Numbered from the stretch's first letter, positions 18,518 through 28,373 are shown. The stretch: DNA of 64,000 nucleotides from JBASEY01 sp049652745 (GCA_049652745.1 JBASEY010000017.1:1-64000), one strand, 5' to 3'. The notes: generated from the letters alone by a model not told the origin. Program-made: numbers and translations.

Positions 18518-19228
18518 CTAACCAGTATGGTTTTCCGATATTATTTCATTATTTATTTCGGCGCTTTGAGAACGAACGGCAGCCGCCATATAAACCGCCG
18601 CCAGAATACTGAAAATATAAGCCTGAACAACGCCGGTCAAAAGCTCCAGCAATGACATGACAATTGGAAAAACAAACGGCGTTATGGACAGTAAAATACC
18701 TATGATCATCGCACCACTCATCACGTTTCCAAACAATCGAACGGCTAAAGCGAAGGTGCGTGTTATTTCAGTGATGATATGAAAAGGCAGCATGACAAAC
18801 GATGGTTCCATATAGGTTTTTAGATAACCAAGAATACCTCGATCTCTGATTCCGAACAAAGGCACAGCGATAAAAACACATAAAGCAAGCGCCGCGGTAG
18901 TCGATAACGAGCCCGTTGGAGCCTCATAACCGGGAATGATCGACAAAAAACTCGACAGCGCAATAAACAAAAACAACGTTCCAAGAAAAGCGATATATCT
19001 ATTCGGATGAGGTATACCAATTTCCTCGATTTGGTTTCTTTGTGCAATTACGATAATCTCCAGCATATTCTGCCAACGTGAACGGGATTCTTTTCCTGCA
19101 AGCCTTGCTGTAATGAGCTTCGATCCAACAGCCATGACAAGCATCACTATCCACATGTAAACAATAGTGGCATTGATTTTGACAAAGCCGTACTGCCATA
19201 AAACGATTTGATCAGGACTCAAGTGCAT
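18518..19228 (-). CDS. atpB: N-ATPase membrane subunit a
   Basis: Stator half-channel subunit of 236 residues with five to six membrane helices. The essential arginine is in TRTFALAVRLFGNVMSGAMI. It overlaps atpR by 17 bases and is followed by atpE after 17 bases, in keeping with one transcript. The initial sequence LSPDQIVLWQYGFVKINATIVYMW is typical of the N-type branch. Confidence 0.95.
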   Translation of the reverse strand: MHLSPDQIVLWQYGFVKINATIVYMWIVMLVMAVGSKLITARLAGKESRSRWQNMLEIIVIAQRNQIEEIGIPHPNRYIAFLGTLFLFIALSSFLSIIPGYEAPTGSLSTTAALALCVFIAVPLFGIRDRGILGYLKTYMEPSFVMLPFHIITEITRTFALAVRLFGNVMSGAMIIGILLSITPFVFPIVMSLLELLTGVVQAYIFSILAAVYMAAAVRSQSAEINNEIISENHTG

Positions 19229-19532
19229 TGTCAGCCCCCAAAACAGAAGAAACCCCGGATTTTTCTTTATCCCAGGGTATGCGTGTTATGATTATCCGTC
19301 CTAAAATCAATCCTGCCAATAATAAAAGTAGTCTGCTCAAGCCAAGGTTTGCAAAAAGTCGAAAGATGATTATCAGGATACCCAGACGAATGATAAAACT
19401 TCCGAAAATCCAGACATTGGGTTTTTTGGAGAAAACCGCTTTTCGGACGGTAAAACGTAGACCGCCAAAATAAAACAAGCCTGAAGCAACTCCTGAAACA
19501 AGGACAAAAGCGATTTGAAGCACGTTATTCAT
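19212..19532 (-). CDS. atpR: N-ATPase accessory membrane protein AtpR
   Basis: A 106-residue protein with about three membrane helices and a conserved-looking FGGLRFTVRKAVFSKKPNVWIFGSF segment containing an Arg in the membrane. AtpR is specific to N-ATPase operons and is thought to help assemble the c-ring. It overlaps the flanking genes on both sides. Confidence 0.88.
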   Translation of the reverse strand: MNNVLQIAFVLVSGVASGLFYFGGLRFTVRKAVFSKKPNVWIFGSFIIRLGILIIIFRLFANLGLSRLLLLLAGLILGRIIITRIPWDKEKSGVSSVLGADNALES

Positions 19533-19863
19533 CTCTTTTTTTCTCCTCGTCGTTCATCGCTTTGTTTTCTTTTTTAACCCAAGTCCAAGCGTTGAAACAT
19601 CCGATTACCAGGCCGGTCGCCAATAGAGCCAGTGTCCATGAATGTTTCGATGATACATTTTTATCAAGCCACAGCCCCAAGGCTACACCAAGCAATGTCG
19701 GAGTCGCCACCGACCAACCGACCAAACCCATCATGCCCAAACCCAGCCATACTTTGGGTTCAGAACGGCGACGGGCGTTCAGTTTGCGTGCAACTTTAGC
19801 ATCTATGGTTTTGCCCAATATGTCGCGCTCCTCAGCCAGTCTGTCAGTATAACTCTTTTTCAT
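19525..19863 (-). CDS. atpQ: N-ATPase accessory membrane protein AtpQ (AtpI/gene-1-like)
   Basis: A 112-residue protein with a charged N-terminal helix followed by two membrane helices (WLGLGMMGLVGWSVATPTLLGVALGLWLD and TLALLATGLVIGCFNAWTWV), the pattern of AtpI/AtpZ-type assembly factors and of AtpQ in N-ATPase operons. Its start overlaps atpC by 20 bases. Confidence 0.85.
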   Translation of the reverse strand: MKKSYTDRLAEERDILGKTIDAKVARKLNARRRSEPKVWLGLGMMGLVGWSVATPTLLGVALGLWLDKNVSSKHSWTLALLATGLVIGCFNAWTWVKKENKAMNDEEKKRDE

Positions 19864-20257
19864 GATAAAACCCTGCCAGACGACTGATCAAACCGATTTC
19901 CACTTTATCCATCAAAGATCGAATATTCATTTCCCGCTGATCTTGTCGAACAAACTGAAGTTGCATCTTCGCTCGTAATTGATCCAATTGAGTACCGACA
20001 ACGGCATTTCGTACAGAAACCATGACTTCCGCACCGGTCTTCATTAAAATACCCTCGTCAACAAGGCAATACATCTCGCTCTCATCTGCCAACTGATAAA
20101 CCAATATGCCGGGAACGAGCGACGCGACGAAATCAAGCCGCTGCGGCAGCAGTCCGATCGATCCTTCACGTGTTTCGGCGACGATGCGAACGACATCGGT
20201 TTCCTCGGCAACGATTCGATAAGGTTGCAAAATTTTAAGTTGCATCCTCGTTATCAC
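19844..20257 (-). CDS. atpC: N-ATPase epsilon subunit
   Basis: The beta-sandwich domain shows LKILQPYRIVAEETDVVRIV and EGSIGLLPQRLDFVASLVPG. This is the rotor subunit that contacts the c-ring and can inhibit hydrolysis. A GTG start at 20257 is supported by GGAGG nine bases upstream; an internal ATG at 20245 lacks good spacing. Confidence 0.92.
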   Translation of the reverse strand: MITRMQLKILQPYRIVAEETDVVRIVAETREGSIGLLPQRLDFVASLVPGILVYQLADESEMYCLVDEGILMKTGAEVMVSVRNAVVGTQLDQLRAKMQLQFVRQDQREMNIRSLMDKVEIGLISRLAGFYHEKELY

Positions 20258-20299
20258 CAGTTGCAGCCTCCGGATTCGATAACAACGTGTTCACAAGCG

Positions 20300-21691
20300 T
20301 CATTTCCGTATATCTGCTTCATCGATCGATCCAATCATATAAAGAGCGCTCTCAGGGTAATCTTTGAACTCATCCCGCAAAATCCGTTCACAGTCATCCA
20401 ATGCATCTTTCAATCTGACATATTTACCCTTGAGGCCTGAAAATTGTTCAGTCGTGAAAAAGGGCTGAGTAAGGTATCGTTCCAGTCTTCTGGCGCGCGC
20501 CACAATATCTCTGTCTTCCTTGGAAAGCTGCTCGATGCCCAGCATTGCGATAATATCTTTCAGTTCAGCATATTGCGCGAGCGTTCGGCGGATTTCTCTA
20601 GCCAGTTCGTAATGCCTTTTGCCGACGATTCCCGGAGTCGCCATTTTTGAATTGGATTGCAGTGGATCGATCGCCGGATATAAGCCTTCGCTGGCTCTTT
20701 TTCGAGAAAGCACAATAGAGGTTGAAATGTGTGAAAAGGTATGGACGGCAGCAGGATCGGTAAAATCATCCGCTGGAACATACACAGCTTGAATGGAGGT
20801 TATCGCGCCGGTATCGGTATTGGCGATGCGCTCTTCAAGGCCGGCTAATTCGGTGCTTATGGTGGGTTGATAACCTAAGCGAGAAGGCATATAGCCCATC
20901 AATCCGGAAATCTCCATGCCGGCCTGAATAAACCTATAGATATTATCGACCAATAAAAGCACATCACGGTGTTCTCTATCACGGAAATATTCCGCCATCG
21001 TCAACGCGGCATGCCCAACCCGGAAGCGACAACCCGGCAATTCGTTCATTTGACCGAAAACCATCACCATATTCGGCATGACACCCGCGTCTTTCATGCT
21101 TCGATACAGTTCTTCTCCTTCACGGCAGCGTTCACCGATACCACAAAAAATACTGACACCCCGCTGTTCACCAACCACGTTGTGTATCATTTCAGTCAAT
21201 AAAACTGTTTTGCCGACACCCGCTCCACCAAAGAGACCGGCTTTACCTCCGCGTTCTAACGGAGCCAGCAGATCGATGACCTTGATTCCGGTATGAAAAA
21301 CTTCCGATCGGGTCGACCGCCTGTCCAACGGAGGCGGAGCTCGATGCACAGAACGCCATTGAACATCGGACAACTCACCTCCATCATCGATGGTGTTACC
21401 GAATACATCGAACATGCGTCCGATAACACCGTTGCCGACTGGCGCCATAAGCGGGTAGCCGGTGTTTTCAACAATAGCTCCCCGCGCAAGCCCCTGGGTG
21501 GGTGTCAATGCGATTGCACGCACATGTTCTTTATCGATCTGAGCCTGAACTTCCAGCAAAATTTCTCTGTCGGCGCCGGCGCGCATAATCGAGAACACAG
21601 GGGGTATCAGCTTTTCGAACCTGACATCGACCACACTGCCTCGCACAGCCGACACCTGCCCCTTGCTGAAGTTGTTTTTCTCTGTTTTCAT
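20300..21691 (-). CDS. atpD: N-ATPase beta (catalytic) subunit
   Basis: Catalytic subunit of the F1 head, 463 residues. The P-loop reads GGAGVGKTVLLTEMI and is followed by the catalytic glutamate stretch GIGERCREGEELYRSM (GERxREG). It is the first gene of the operon, the hallmark of the N-ATPase order (D and C leading). Neighbouring gene content (atpQ, atpR, no atpH) confirms the subtype. Confidence 0.97.
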   Translation of the reverse strand: MKTEKNNFSKGQVSAVRGSVVDVRFEKLIPPVFSIMRAGADREILLEVQAQIDKEHVRAIALTPTQGLARGAIVENTGYPLMAPVGNGVIGRMFDVFGNTIDDGGELSDVQWRSVHRAPPPLDRRSTRSEVFHTGIKVIDLLAPLERGGKAGLFGGAGVGKTVLLTEMIHNVVGEQRGVSIFCGIGERCREGEELYRSMKDAGVMPNMVMVFGQMNELPGCRFRVGHAALTMAEYFRDREHRDVLLLVDNIYRFIQAGMEISGLMGYMPSRLGYQPTISTELAGLEERIANTDTGAITSIQAVYVPADDFTDPAAVHTFSHISTSIVLSRKRASEGLYPAIDPLQSNSKMATPGIVGKRHYELAREIRRTLAQYAELKDIIAMLGIEQLSKEDRDIVARARRLERYLTQPFFTTEQFSGLKGKYVRLKDALDDCERILRDEFKDYPESALYMIGSIDEADIRK

Positions 21692-21784
21692 TATTTTTTA
21701 ACGCTACTCAGTTTTCCCGTCAAAATTTTATCGCCAGGCCCTGCCGCCATCTTTAATCAATCCGGCTCTTCAAGCAGGGAATAT

Positions 21785-21813
21785 ACTATAGCACACACAG
21801 CTTGCCTACTAAA
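21785..21813 (-). promoter_or_regulatory. Possible sigma70-type promoter for the atp operon
   Basis: Reading the minus strand, TATAGT (21790-21785) is a good -10 box and TTTAGT (21813-21808) a poor -35 box, separated by 17 bases. The pair is about 94 bases upstream of the atpD start. Evidence is limited to spacing and the -10 match. Confidence 0.3.
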
Positions 21814-21853
21814 GTAAATTCTGATTCGATTGCGCTTTATACAAGGAAAAAAA

Positions 21854-22585
21854 TTATTCTAACCCCGCCGACGTTTCTGATTGCCCGGTATCACCCTTTG
21901 CACAGATTTTTATCCAATCCAGTTGTGCTTCCGCTTTTGAACCCGTATATTGACTGTTACAAGATATGCCGATGTTGATTTTTTTAGGTATGTAACCAAA
22001 CGCTTTTTCAAAATCTTCGGCGAGATTTCGCTCCTCCTCTAAAAAGGTTTTACCGTCCGCATCCTCTTTGTTTCGAAGGCTGATCCATTTTACGGTAACG
22101 ACACCCATTCCATATTTGGCTGTGCCTTCTTCCCCGACCGGTGTTTCCGTTTCCCAACGATAAGCCAAGCTTTTTTGACGCAGCCGCGACCCTTCACTGA
22201 TATAAATACCGATGGCCTGATCATCTTTTTTTGGCTCCTTTCCATCGGCTTCCGTCGGGAAGACCGTTACCCGCCAACGCCATTTCAACAACGGTGTTTC
22301 AGTCAAATCGATGTTGTCCAAATCAACCGCAAATGTAGCTGTGGCATTGTCAGCTCTCATACCCAACCAAGACTCTGTTCCATCCTCGGATTTTTCAATA
22401 AAAAATTCCGCCGCTTTTGTTCCAGGTTTACCCTTGACTTCCCATCCTTTCGGTAAGGAGTCAAAATCCTCCGACCATTCCTTCAAATTTGAGCCGGAAC
22501 AGACAAAATTTACACACAATCCGCTCATCAGGCATACCGCCAAAAGAAAACGAAACCAAAAATCAAACAGACCCGCCGCAATCAT
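21854..22585 (-). CDS. DUF3047 family exported protein
   Basis: A 243-residue protein with an N-terminal hydrophobic segment (FWFRFLLAVCLMSGLCVNFVCSG) compatible with a signal peptide; the VCSG cysteine could also be a weak lipobox. The rest matches the DUF3047 layout: a beta-rich domain with LLKWRWRVTVFPTEADGKEP, AIGIYISEGSRL, GVVTVKWISLR and a C-terminal GISCNSQYTGSKAEAQLDWIKI. The family has no assigned function. It stands alone upstream of the ATPase operon. Confidence 0.78.
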   Translation of the reverse strand: MIAAGLFDFWFRFLLAVCLMSGLCVNFVCSGSNLKEWSEDFDSLPKGWEVKGKPGTKAAEFFIEKSEDGTESWLGMRADNATATFAVDLDNIDLTETPLLKWRWRVTVFPTEADGKEPKKDDQAIGIYISEGSRLRQKSLAYRWETETPVGEEGTAKYGMGVVTVKWISLRNKEDADGKTFLEEERNLAEDFEKAFGYIPKKINIGISCNSQYTGSKAEAQLDWIKICAKGDTGQSETSAGLE

Positions 22586-22703
22586 TCTATTTGTCCTCCT
22601 TTACAGATTTAAGATGCTTAACCATCAATAAATTACAATATCCGATACGGTTACCGCCTTTTATCATATGCATACCGAGCTTTCATAGAATTGAATCGAA
22701 ATA

Positions 22704-23777
22704 CTATTCCGATGGAGTCTCAACCTGATTCACACTTTCCCTGGGCCATGCATTGATTATTGCCTGAACCAGCGTAGCGAGCGGAATGGCAAAAAACAGG
22801 CCCCAAAAACCCCACAGGCCGCCGAAGGTCAAAACAGCGACAACGATGGCGATAGGATGCAGGTTGACCACTCCTGACAATAGCAAAGGCGCAAGGAGAT
22901 TCCCATCGATTATCTGTATAATGGCATACGCCACCATGATTTTCAGCGTTCCAAAACTCCATCCCCATTGATACAAGCCGGCAATGGCAATAGGAAATGC
23001 AACGACGGTAACACCGATATAGGGAAATAAAACAGACAAAGCCGATAACAGGCTCATCAAAAACGAGAATTCCAATCCCAGTGCAAGAAAGGTCACGTAA
23101 CAGACGACCCACATGATTAGAATCTCGAGGAATTTACCACGGACATAGTTCGCTACCTGGCGGTTGACCTCACGGAATATACCCTCCGACAATTGCCGCT
23201 CTTTGGGAATGAATCCGGCCAGATAATTCAAAATGAGCTGTTTGTCCTTGAGAAAGAAAAACACCATAAACGGGACCAGGATTAAGTAAACAACTGAAGA
23301 TACGAGTCCTCGAAGGGAGGCTGTAACGAATGTCAGAAGTTTTTGGCCCAAACCGAAAAGCTCGGATTGGAGAGACATGATGAAATCCTTGATCTGCTCC
23401 ACGGAAATATATTCAGGAAACCGCTCCGGCAGCCTTTTCAACTGCTGCTGAATAAATGCAATCATCGACGGCAACTCATTCAACATGACGGCAACCTGCT
23501 GAGCCAGCAGCGGGATAGCAACAAAGCTGATAATTACAAGCGATGCAATAAAAGTAAGGAAGACTATAGTGACTGCGACCTGCCTGGGAAGCCGGATTTT
23601 TTCCAGAACATTCACAAGACCTTCCAGAAGATATGCAACAACCACACTGGCCAGAACGGGCGCCAGAATCGATCCGAAAAAGTAGAGTATCAACGCACTG
23701 ATTGCCAATATGGATATAAGTATGACAATCTGTGGATTTGAGACGTGCCGCCTTAACCAATCATGCAAAATATTCAT
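22704..23777 (-). CDS. AI-2E family transporter (PerM-like permease)
   Basis: 357 residues with seven to eight membrane helices and the characteristic PFMVFFFLKDKQLILNYLAGFIPKE loop, as well as VVNLHPIAIVVAVLTFGGLWGFWGLFFAIPLATL at the C terminus. Members export autoinducer-2 or act as Na+/H+ antiporters; which applies here cannot be judged. In this region it precedes the DUF3047 gene by about 120 bases. Confidence 0.9.
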   Translation of the reverse strand: MNILHDWLRRHVSNPQIVILISILAISALILYFFGSILAPVLASVVVAYLLEGLVNVLEKIRLPRQVAVTIVFLTFIASLVIISFVAIPLLAQQVAVMLNELPSMIAFIQQQLKRLPERFPEYISVEQIKDFIMSLQSELFGLGQKLLTFVTASLRGLVSSVVYLILVPFMVFFFLKDKQLILNYLAGFIPKERQLSEGIFREVNRQVANYVRGKFLEILIMWVVCYVTFLALGLEFSFLMSLLSALSVLFPYIGVTVVAFPIAIAGLYQWGWSFGTLKIMVAYAIIQIIDGNLLAPLLLSGVVNLHPIAIVVAVLTFGGLWGFWGLFFAIPLATLVQAIINAWPRESVNQVETPSE

Positions 23778-23940
23778 TTACACACACCATCTGCAAACAG
23801 GCCGATATCGATCAAAAAACTGCTTCTTTCACATTGATCCGGGTACAGCCGATTCAATCGCCCTGAGGATAAGTATTTTCACGGCATGCGTCAAGATTGT
23901 CAGCTACGAATAAAATGGTGAAAAGTGATTTTCAAACACT

Positions 23941-25350
23941 TCAGAATACCCATCGAATCATCTTTTTAATCCAATTCGATTTCATCCGGTTCATCATCCA
24001 GCTTTCAGACACCCGTTTTGTCAAGAAGGACATACTGGGAAACGAATGCTGCAGAAACATGATGTCGGTAATTCTCAATTTTTTCTGTATAGCCATTCCC
24101 CATTCGTTGATCATTTCACCTGACCCTTCACCGATCACCTGGGCTCCTAAAATTTTTCCGAATTTGGAAATGAAGGCTTTGACATAACCTGATTCTATTC
24201 CCTCGGCAATCGCCGCACCATAGTCATCGTAGCGGGCAACGACTTCTTCGAATTTCACTTTATCACGCTCTAATTCTTTACGGGATTTCCCGACAGCAGA
24301 CACCTGAGGTTCCGTAAAAACAGTCCAGGGAACGACGTATTTTTTGAAATTTCTTCTGAACGGTTTTGGAAGCATACTGTTTATCAGGGCCAACATTCCT
24401 TGGTGCATGGCTGCATGGGACAGAAGGAAATGGCCGTTGCAGTCCCCGGCGGCATAGATATGGGGTTGAGACGTCTGAAGATGATCATTTACCGTGATAC
24501 CTTTTGGAGTATAAGCTATTTGCGCCGCTTCGAGATTCAGTTCATCCAACACGATTTTCCGCCCGGCAGCAACCAGGAGCTTCTCACCTTTCAGCGATTC
24601 TCCCTTGTCAGTCGTTACAACTATCATTCCGTTTTCCTTGGCAACACCGCTGATCTTTCGGCCGTTGAACACTTGTATTCCTTCGGATTCGAAAACTTTC
24701 TGGATAAAATCTCCGAGTTCCCTGTCCCCCATCGGTAACAAATGATCGTCCATATGTACCATGGAGATTTTTGAACCCAGCCGGGAAAATGCCTGCGCCA
24801 TTTCACTGCCTATCGCGCCGCCGCCAATGATAACCATGCTCTCCGGGACTTTATCGAGAGAGAATAAGTTTTCATTTGTCAACACGTCGACCGTTTCGAT
24901 ACCAGGTATCGGCGGGACAGCGGGCCGTGTTCCCGTGCAGATGAAAATTTTCTTGGCGGTGATTTTTTTATCGCCGACATTGACCGTATTGCTGTCGACA
25001 AAACGCGCCGGACCCTGTTCCAAAACCAAATCGACTTTTTTGAACATAGCCGTTGTTTTAGTGTCGTTGATATATATCAGCTTGCTTTGTATCCGATTGA
25101 AAACCTTTCCGACATCGGGTTCAGGGCAATCCCCCAGCGCCATATTTCCCATTCTTTTGGTGTAATGACGCATTTCTGCTGTTTTAAGTAACGCTTTACT
25201 GGGAATGCAGCCTACATTCATACATTCACCGCCGATCTTGTTCTTTTCAACGGCACAAACTTTCAAACCCATCTCAGAACCCATGGCCGCCACAGCCATA
25301 CCGGCCGGCCCCAAACCGATCACCAGCAAGTCATAGTCCCATCGCGCCAT
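23941..25350 (-). CDS. FAD-dependent pyridine nucleotide-disulfide oxidoreductase lacking the C-terminal His/Glu dyad
   Basis: The fold is that of dihydrolipoyl dehydrogenase/mercuric reductase: an FAD-binding GLGPAGMAVAAM at the N terminus, a redox-active disulfide in GGECMNVGCIPSKA, an NAD(P)-binding IGGGAIGSEMAQAFSRLG, and a second FAD contact IYAAGDCNG. The C-terminal interface that normally reads HxHPTxSE is HSFPSMSF here, so the catalytic His and Glu positions are both Phe. It is therefore unlikely to be an ordinary dihydrolipoyl dehydrogenase; no pyruvate dehydrogenase genes are nearby. Substrate unknown. Confidence 0.85.
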   Translation of the reverse strand: MARWDYDLLVIGLGPAGMAVAAMGSEMGLKVCAVEKNKIGGECMNVGCIPSKALLKTAEMRHYTKRMGNMALGDCPEPDVGKVFNRIQSKLIYINDTKTTAMFKKVDLVLEQGPARFVDSNTVNVGDKKITAKKIFICTGTRPAVPPIPGIETVDVLTNENLFSLDKVPESMVIIGGGAIGSEMAQAFSRLGSKISMVHMDDHLLPMGDRELGDFIQKVFESEGIQVFNGRKISGVAKENGMIVVTTDKGESLKGEKLLVAAGRKIVLDELNLEAAQIAYTPKGITVNDHLQTSQPHIYAAGDCNGHFLLSHAAMHQGMLALINSMLPKPFRRNFKKYVVPWTVFTEPQVSAVGKSRKELERDKVKFEEVVARYDDYGAAIAEGIESGYVKAFISKFGKILGAQVIGEGSGEMINEWGMAIQKKLRITDIMFLQHSFPSMSFLTKRVSESWMMNRMKSNWIKKMIRWVF

Positions 25351-25543
25351 TCAAACACCTCCAGTCTGTTAAAACTTATTTATTGATAATAATTCATTAA
25401 TTTTAAATTGCCAAAAATACATACCGGCTTTCCTATAAAGGGGACGCTGCCCTTTGAGACGAAAAATGCCGATGTTCGTTACAACTTGAAGCTAAAAATT
25501 TGATGGTCGGCGAAAGGCGTTAACCCGGCTTATACATAAATCA

Positions 25544-27244
25544 TCAAATTGAGTTTTTATCTTTTCGCTCCAGAATGGCATAACCCGCATCACGGTATGC
25601 CGATTGATAGTTGTCGACAACAAATTTTTTCAACTCAGGGAAGTCCGAAGATGTATCTTTGCCGCTGACTCGAGGCCGGTCCGTCTCGACTTCGATCATA
25701 AAACGCGGCGGTTTTTGATACAGCGATTGGATAAACTCTTCTCGCAATCTCTGAATAAACGGGTGGGACACATGATGAAAGAAATGGTAGTCATACATAA
25801 ACCGAGTCGCTAAAGGCACCTTGGCTTCAAGCATGCCATGAACGGCGCCGCCAGTCCAATCAAGCGGCTGAACGGTATCTCCAGGCTTGGCATGCAAAGC
25901 CAGCCACAAAGCGATTTGATCAACACGCTTTAACACGGGCGATGCTTGATAAATTTTTCCACTTCGATAATTCATCAAAGTGATTATCTCGTTCGGCAGA
26001 TTCAACTGCATCGAAAAAGCCAAGAAGATGATTACCGCGACCCAAGCATTTTTCCATTTTGCCAACCGTTGGAACATTTTAGATTCTTTTTCATTTAATC
26101 CGTCGAAATCGTTTGGATGCTGTTGCTCAGAATCAGCAAATGCCAAAACTGCAGTCGGAATCATAAAATAGATCATAGGCATGTAATGGTAGGGCCAGAA
26201 TTTCCCTGCTAAAGCAGGATATAAAATGCCGTAGAGAATTGCGCAGTAAAAAATCATTCTTGACACCAATCGCTTACGACCAGCGAATCTATGAAAATAT
26301 GACGAATTGAACCATCCAAAAAGGCCTGCCAATACTAGATAACCAAGACCGGAAAATTTTAATAGTGAATCGAAAAAATAACCGATTCGCTGCCAGCCGA
26401 TTAAAACTCTTTGAGTTCCGGTAATTTTACTGTACAGCGGAATGTAAACAAAGGTGAATTCGAGAAAACCTTTCCAAGCACCGGTTCTGATTAACCAGAT
26501 CACTATCGGTGTCCAGACCGTAACTATTCCGGCAAGCATAATCAAACCAGTGTTCAGCCCGTCTGTCAGTTTGTCGACGCGCTGTTTTGTTTGCCCTGTC
26601 CGTTGCCTATCCGGTTCTTCATAGTTTATTCGACGATACCGCATATTCCACAGAGCATAAAGCGCAACCGGTGCAGTAATGAGCAAATGCGGTTTTATCG
26701 TTGACGCCAGTCCGAAAAATATACCGGTGATCAAAAAGTGCCAATACCTGGATCGAACTCGTCCAAAGTGGGGTATCAGCATAAATGCAACAGCTATCGG
26801 TATAATTCCTAAATAATCTCTTTGCAGAATCATAGGCCCGCCGCCGGACAGATATACCAGTCCAAACAAAACTGATCCTGACCAAGCAGATATCCATCCA
26901 AACTGTCTTATTGTCATATACATACATAACATTAGCATAAGTAAAGACAGAGCATTCGCCGTTAAAAAGACAGTATCGGAAAAGCCCAATAATGAACCGA
27001 TAATGTAATGGAATAAATAGGTTCCAGGAAAATTGGTATCAAAAAAATCGCGATAAGGAACTGCTTGGTATTCGACCATCATGAAGGCAGCATATTGAAG
27101 CAGCGGCGTATCGTGTTCCAATCGCCAATTCAAGCTGTCAATTAATTTCAAGATGAACAGCAGAGACAAAAGCGCCAATATCAGAATTATAATCGTATTG
27201 CCAAAAAAGCTTAATGATACTCGTGGCTTGGCAGGGGATCTCAT
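25544..27244 (-). CDS. Polytopic membrane protein, glycosyltransferase-39-like
   Basis: A 566-residue protein with roughly ten to twelve membrane helices. An early extracytoplasmic loop carries acidic residues in YQAVPYRDFFDTNFPGTYLF, the position and pattern of the Asp-containing loop in GT-C glycosyltransferases (ArnT/PMT type) that use polyprenyl-phosphate sugars. The C-terminal third is soluble and includes KPGDTVQPLDWTGGAVHGM. Precise substrate is not evident. It is read in the same direction as pdxS, 26 bases downstream of it. Confidence 0.7.
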   Translation of the reverse strand: MRSPAKPRVSLSFFGNTIIILILALLSLLFILKLIDSLNWRLEHDTPLLQYAAFMMVEYQAVPYRDFFDTNFPGTYLFHYIIGSLLGFSDTVFLTANALSLLMLMLCMYMTIRQFGWISAWSGSVLFGLVYLSGGGPMILQRDYLGIIPIAVAFMLIPHFGRVRSRYWHFLITGIFFGLASTIKPHLLITAPVALYALWNMRYRRINYEEPDRQRTGQTKQRVDKLTDGLNTGLIMLAGIVTVWTPIVIWLIRTGAWKGFLEFTFVYIPLYSKITGTQRVLIGWQRIGYFFDSLLKFSGLGYLVLAGLFGWFNSSYFHRFAGRKRLVSRMIFYCAILYGILYPALAGKFWPYHYMPMIYFMIPTAVLAFADSEQQHPNDFDGLNEKESKMFQRLAKWKNAWVAVIIFLAFSMQLNLPNEIITLMNYRSGKIYQASPVLKRVDQIALWLALHAKPGDTVQPLDWTGGAVHGMLEAKVPLATRFMYDYHFFHHVSHPFIQRLREEFIQSLYQKPPRFMIEVETDRPRVSGKDTSSDFPELKKFVVDNYQSAYRDAGYAILERKDKNSI

Positions 27245-27270
27245 TAAAAATTCCAGTTACTCCCGGTCAA

Positions 27271-28158
27271 TTACCAGCCGCGTTCCTGCAACCTTTCGTT
27301 CTCCGACAGTTGACTGATTTCTATTCCTTCCATGGCATCACCCAAGCCGGATGAGACTTTTAGCAAAACATCCGGTTCACGATAGTAGGCTACAGCCTGG
27401 ACAATCGCTTTGGCCATGCGGGCAGGATTTGCTGATTTAAAAATTCCTGAGCCGACAAAAACGGTTTGTGCTCCCAACTGCATCATCAAAGACGCATCGG
27501 CCGGCGTCGCGATGCCGCCGGCGGCGAAGTTCGGCACGGGAAGAGTACCCAGCTTTGCCGTTTTCAAAACCAGCTCATAAGGAGCTTGCAAATCTTTGGC
27601 AACCGCCATCAATTCATCTTTCGACAAGACTGAAATATGTCGAATGGTGCTCATCACACTTCGCATGTGGCGAACGGCTTCCACCACGTTACCGGTACCC
27701 GCCTCCCCCTTCGTTCTCATCATCGCAGCGCCTTCGCCGATACGTCTCAATGCTTCGCCAAGGTTTCGGCATCCACATACGAACGGCACGGTAAACGCAT
27801 GTTTATCGATATGATTGTCTTCATCGGCCGGCGTCAACACTTCGCTTTCATCGATGAAATCGACGCCGAGGGCTTGAAGGATTTGAGCTTCCGCAAAGTG
27901 ACCTATGCGGCACTTGGCCATGACCGGAATCGAAACGGTATCTTTAATTTTTTGAATGATAATCGGATCTGTCATACGTGATATGCCGCCGGCTTTCCGA
28001 ATATCCGACGGGATGCGTTCCAACGCCATGACAGCGACAGCGCCGGCATCTTCAGCAATCTTCGCTTGTTCTGCATTGGTGACGTCCATAATGACGCCGC
28101 CTTTTAACTTTTCAGCAAATTTTACTTTTGCTTCAAATGAATTTTTGCTTGTGACCAT
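27271..28158 (-). CDS. pdxS: Pyridoxal 5'-phosphate synthase, lyase subunit PdxS
   Basis: Forms PLP from ribose 5-phosphate, glyceraldehyde 3-phosphate and ammonia. Very strongly conserved: KLKGGVIMDVTNAEQAKIAE, VMALERIPSDIRKAGGISRM, VMAKCRIGHFAEAQILQALG and the phosphate-binding PVPNFAAGGIATPADASLMM. 295 residues is standard. The start follows AAAGAGGTG. Its glutaminase partner PdxT is not encoded next to it, which is unusual. Confidence 0.97.
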   Translation of the reverse strand: MVTSKNSFEAKVKFAEKLKGGVIMDVTNAEQAKIAEDAGAVAVMALERIPSDIRKAGGISRMTDPIIIQKIKDTVSIPVMAKCRIGHFAEAQILQALGVDFIDESEVLTPADEDNHIDKHAFTVPFVCGCRNLGEALRRIGEGAAMMRTKGEAGTGNVVEAVRHMRSVMSTIRHISVLSKDELMAVAKDLQAPYELVLKTAKLGTLPVPNFAAGGIATPADASLMMQLGAQTVFVGSGIFKSANPARMAKAIVQAVAYYREPDVLLKVSSGLGDAMEGIEISQLSENERLQERGW

Positions 28159-28373
28159 TTAAACACCTCTTTTTTTGTTCATAAAATTGAACCGATTTTT
28201 ATATATTTCAGGCTTCCCAAAATGTCAAACAGGTTAATGGCGCCTCTTCAAGATGGCGCGCTTCAAAAGCACTGATTTCGCCGATCGAACAAATAATCTT
28301 TGGGTCAAATAACCTACTTGCCCAGTGAATTCCGAATATTGAACCCCAAAAGCATTCTTGTTATAGTCCGCAT

